Below are positions 27,910-27,984 of a stretch of DNA of 27,984 bases, piece after piece. The stretch lies in the IMG/VR virus record IMGVR_UViG_3300034198_010768, positions 1 through 27,984 of that record; one strand, 5' to 3'. This DNA comes from a virus. Below the pieces are notes generated by a model that did no database searches, was not told where the DNA came from, and saw nothing but the letters and a program-made list of their open reading frames with translations. The position numbers and the translations under genes were made by a program. Positions within the stretch are counted from its first letter, which is position 1, and the number at the start of each line of letters is the position of its first letter.

Positions 27910-27984
27910 TAGAAATTTCTACTTAATGTCGTGTTAAAGGTTGTAACAACCAAGTCTAAGTTTGATAATTGGGTATCATTTAAA
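27898..27984. repeat. Terminal direct repeat, right copy (circular overlap)
   Basis: Identical over 87 bases to 1-87. It contains the start codon of the gene at 27469-27909 and the last codons of the fibre gene whose other copy ends at 12. Confidence 0.95.

Noticed and set aside
1-27984. Prophage or integrated element
   Set aside because: There is no host flank, integrase or attachment site, and the ends overlap exactly as a circle.

Overview
The window is a complete or nearly complete genome of a small tailed phage (Caudoviricetes, siphovirus-like). Positions 1-87 are repeated exactly at 27898-27984, so the molecule closes into a circle of about 27,897 bp. The gene ending at 12 and the gene starting at 27909 then become neighbours joined by a TAATG stop/start. 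The host is probably a member of Bacteroidota. Intergenic spacers carry the TTG / TAnnTTTG promoter signature of that phylum, leaders are A-rich with few Shine-Dalgarno sites, the DNA is AT-rich, and many structural proteins look like families I know from phages of Flavobacteriia-type hosts. That last point is from memory and was not searched.

The circle has two arms. A leftward (minus-strand) arm runs from 23458 down through 12/27909 to 25593. It carries a ribbon-helix-helix (RHH) protein and a DUF6291-like protein, then two small genes, then an isolated lipoprotein gene. The packaging genes follow (small terminase, a second RHH protein, a small basic protein, large terminase). Next come a tail-chaperone-like gene with an apparent -1 frameshift, the tail genes (terminator-like, gp10-like, two tail-tip proteins, hub, tape measure), and the head genes (a fused protease, scaffold, major capsid). 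After these come the tail-tube candidate, the fibres, a small beta protein, the portal, a head-tail adaptor and a small membrane protein. A rightward (plus-strand) arm, 23515-25663, is a tightly coupled seven-gene operon of small proteins of unknown function, including two paralogous zinc-finger proteins and an HTH protein. The arms diverge from a 56-bp region with two overlapping promoters and converge in a 71-bp overlap of coding sequences.

The most notable observations are: (1) eight Pro/Thr linkers and a recurring three-cysteine bead inserted into four different tail proteins; (2) a T9 slippery run with a 100-codon open -1 frame after the large terminase gene; (3) a nearly symmetrical divergent promoter pair with predicted leaderless transcripts next to an RHH gene; (4) intergenic spacers in which a terminator's T-run also supplies the -33 element of the next promoter; (5) a lipoprotein gene insulated like a moron; (6) a HAD-like domain inside a 925-residue capsid protease; and (7) a gene order that puts tail genes between terminase and capsid genes and the portal after the fibres. 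I recognised no polymerase, helicase, integrase or endolysin. There is no gene-free stretch longer than 300 bases; the longest are 22566-22741 and 21952-22098, both described below. I saw no tRNA, rRNA, CRISPR array or insertion sequence.
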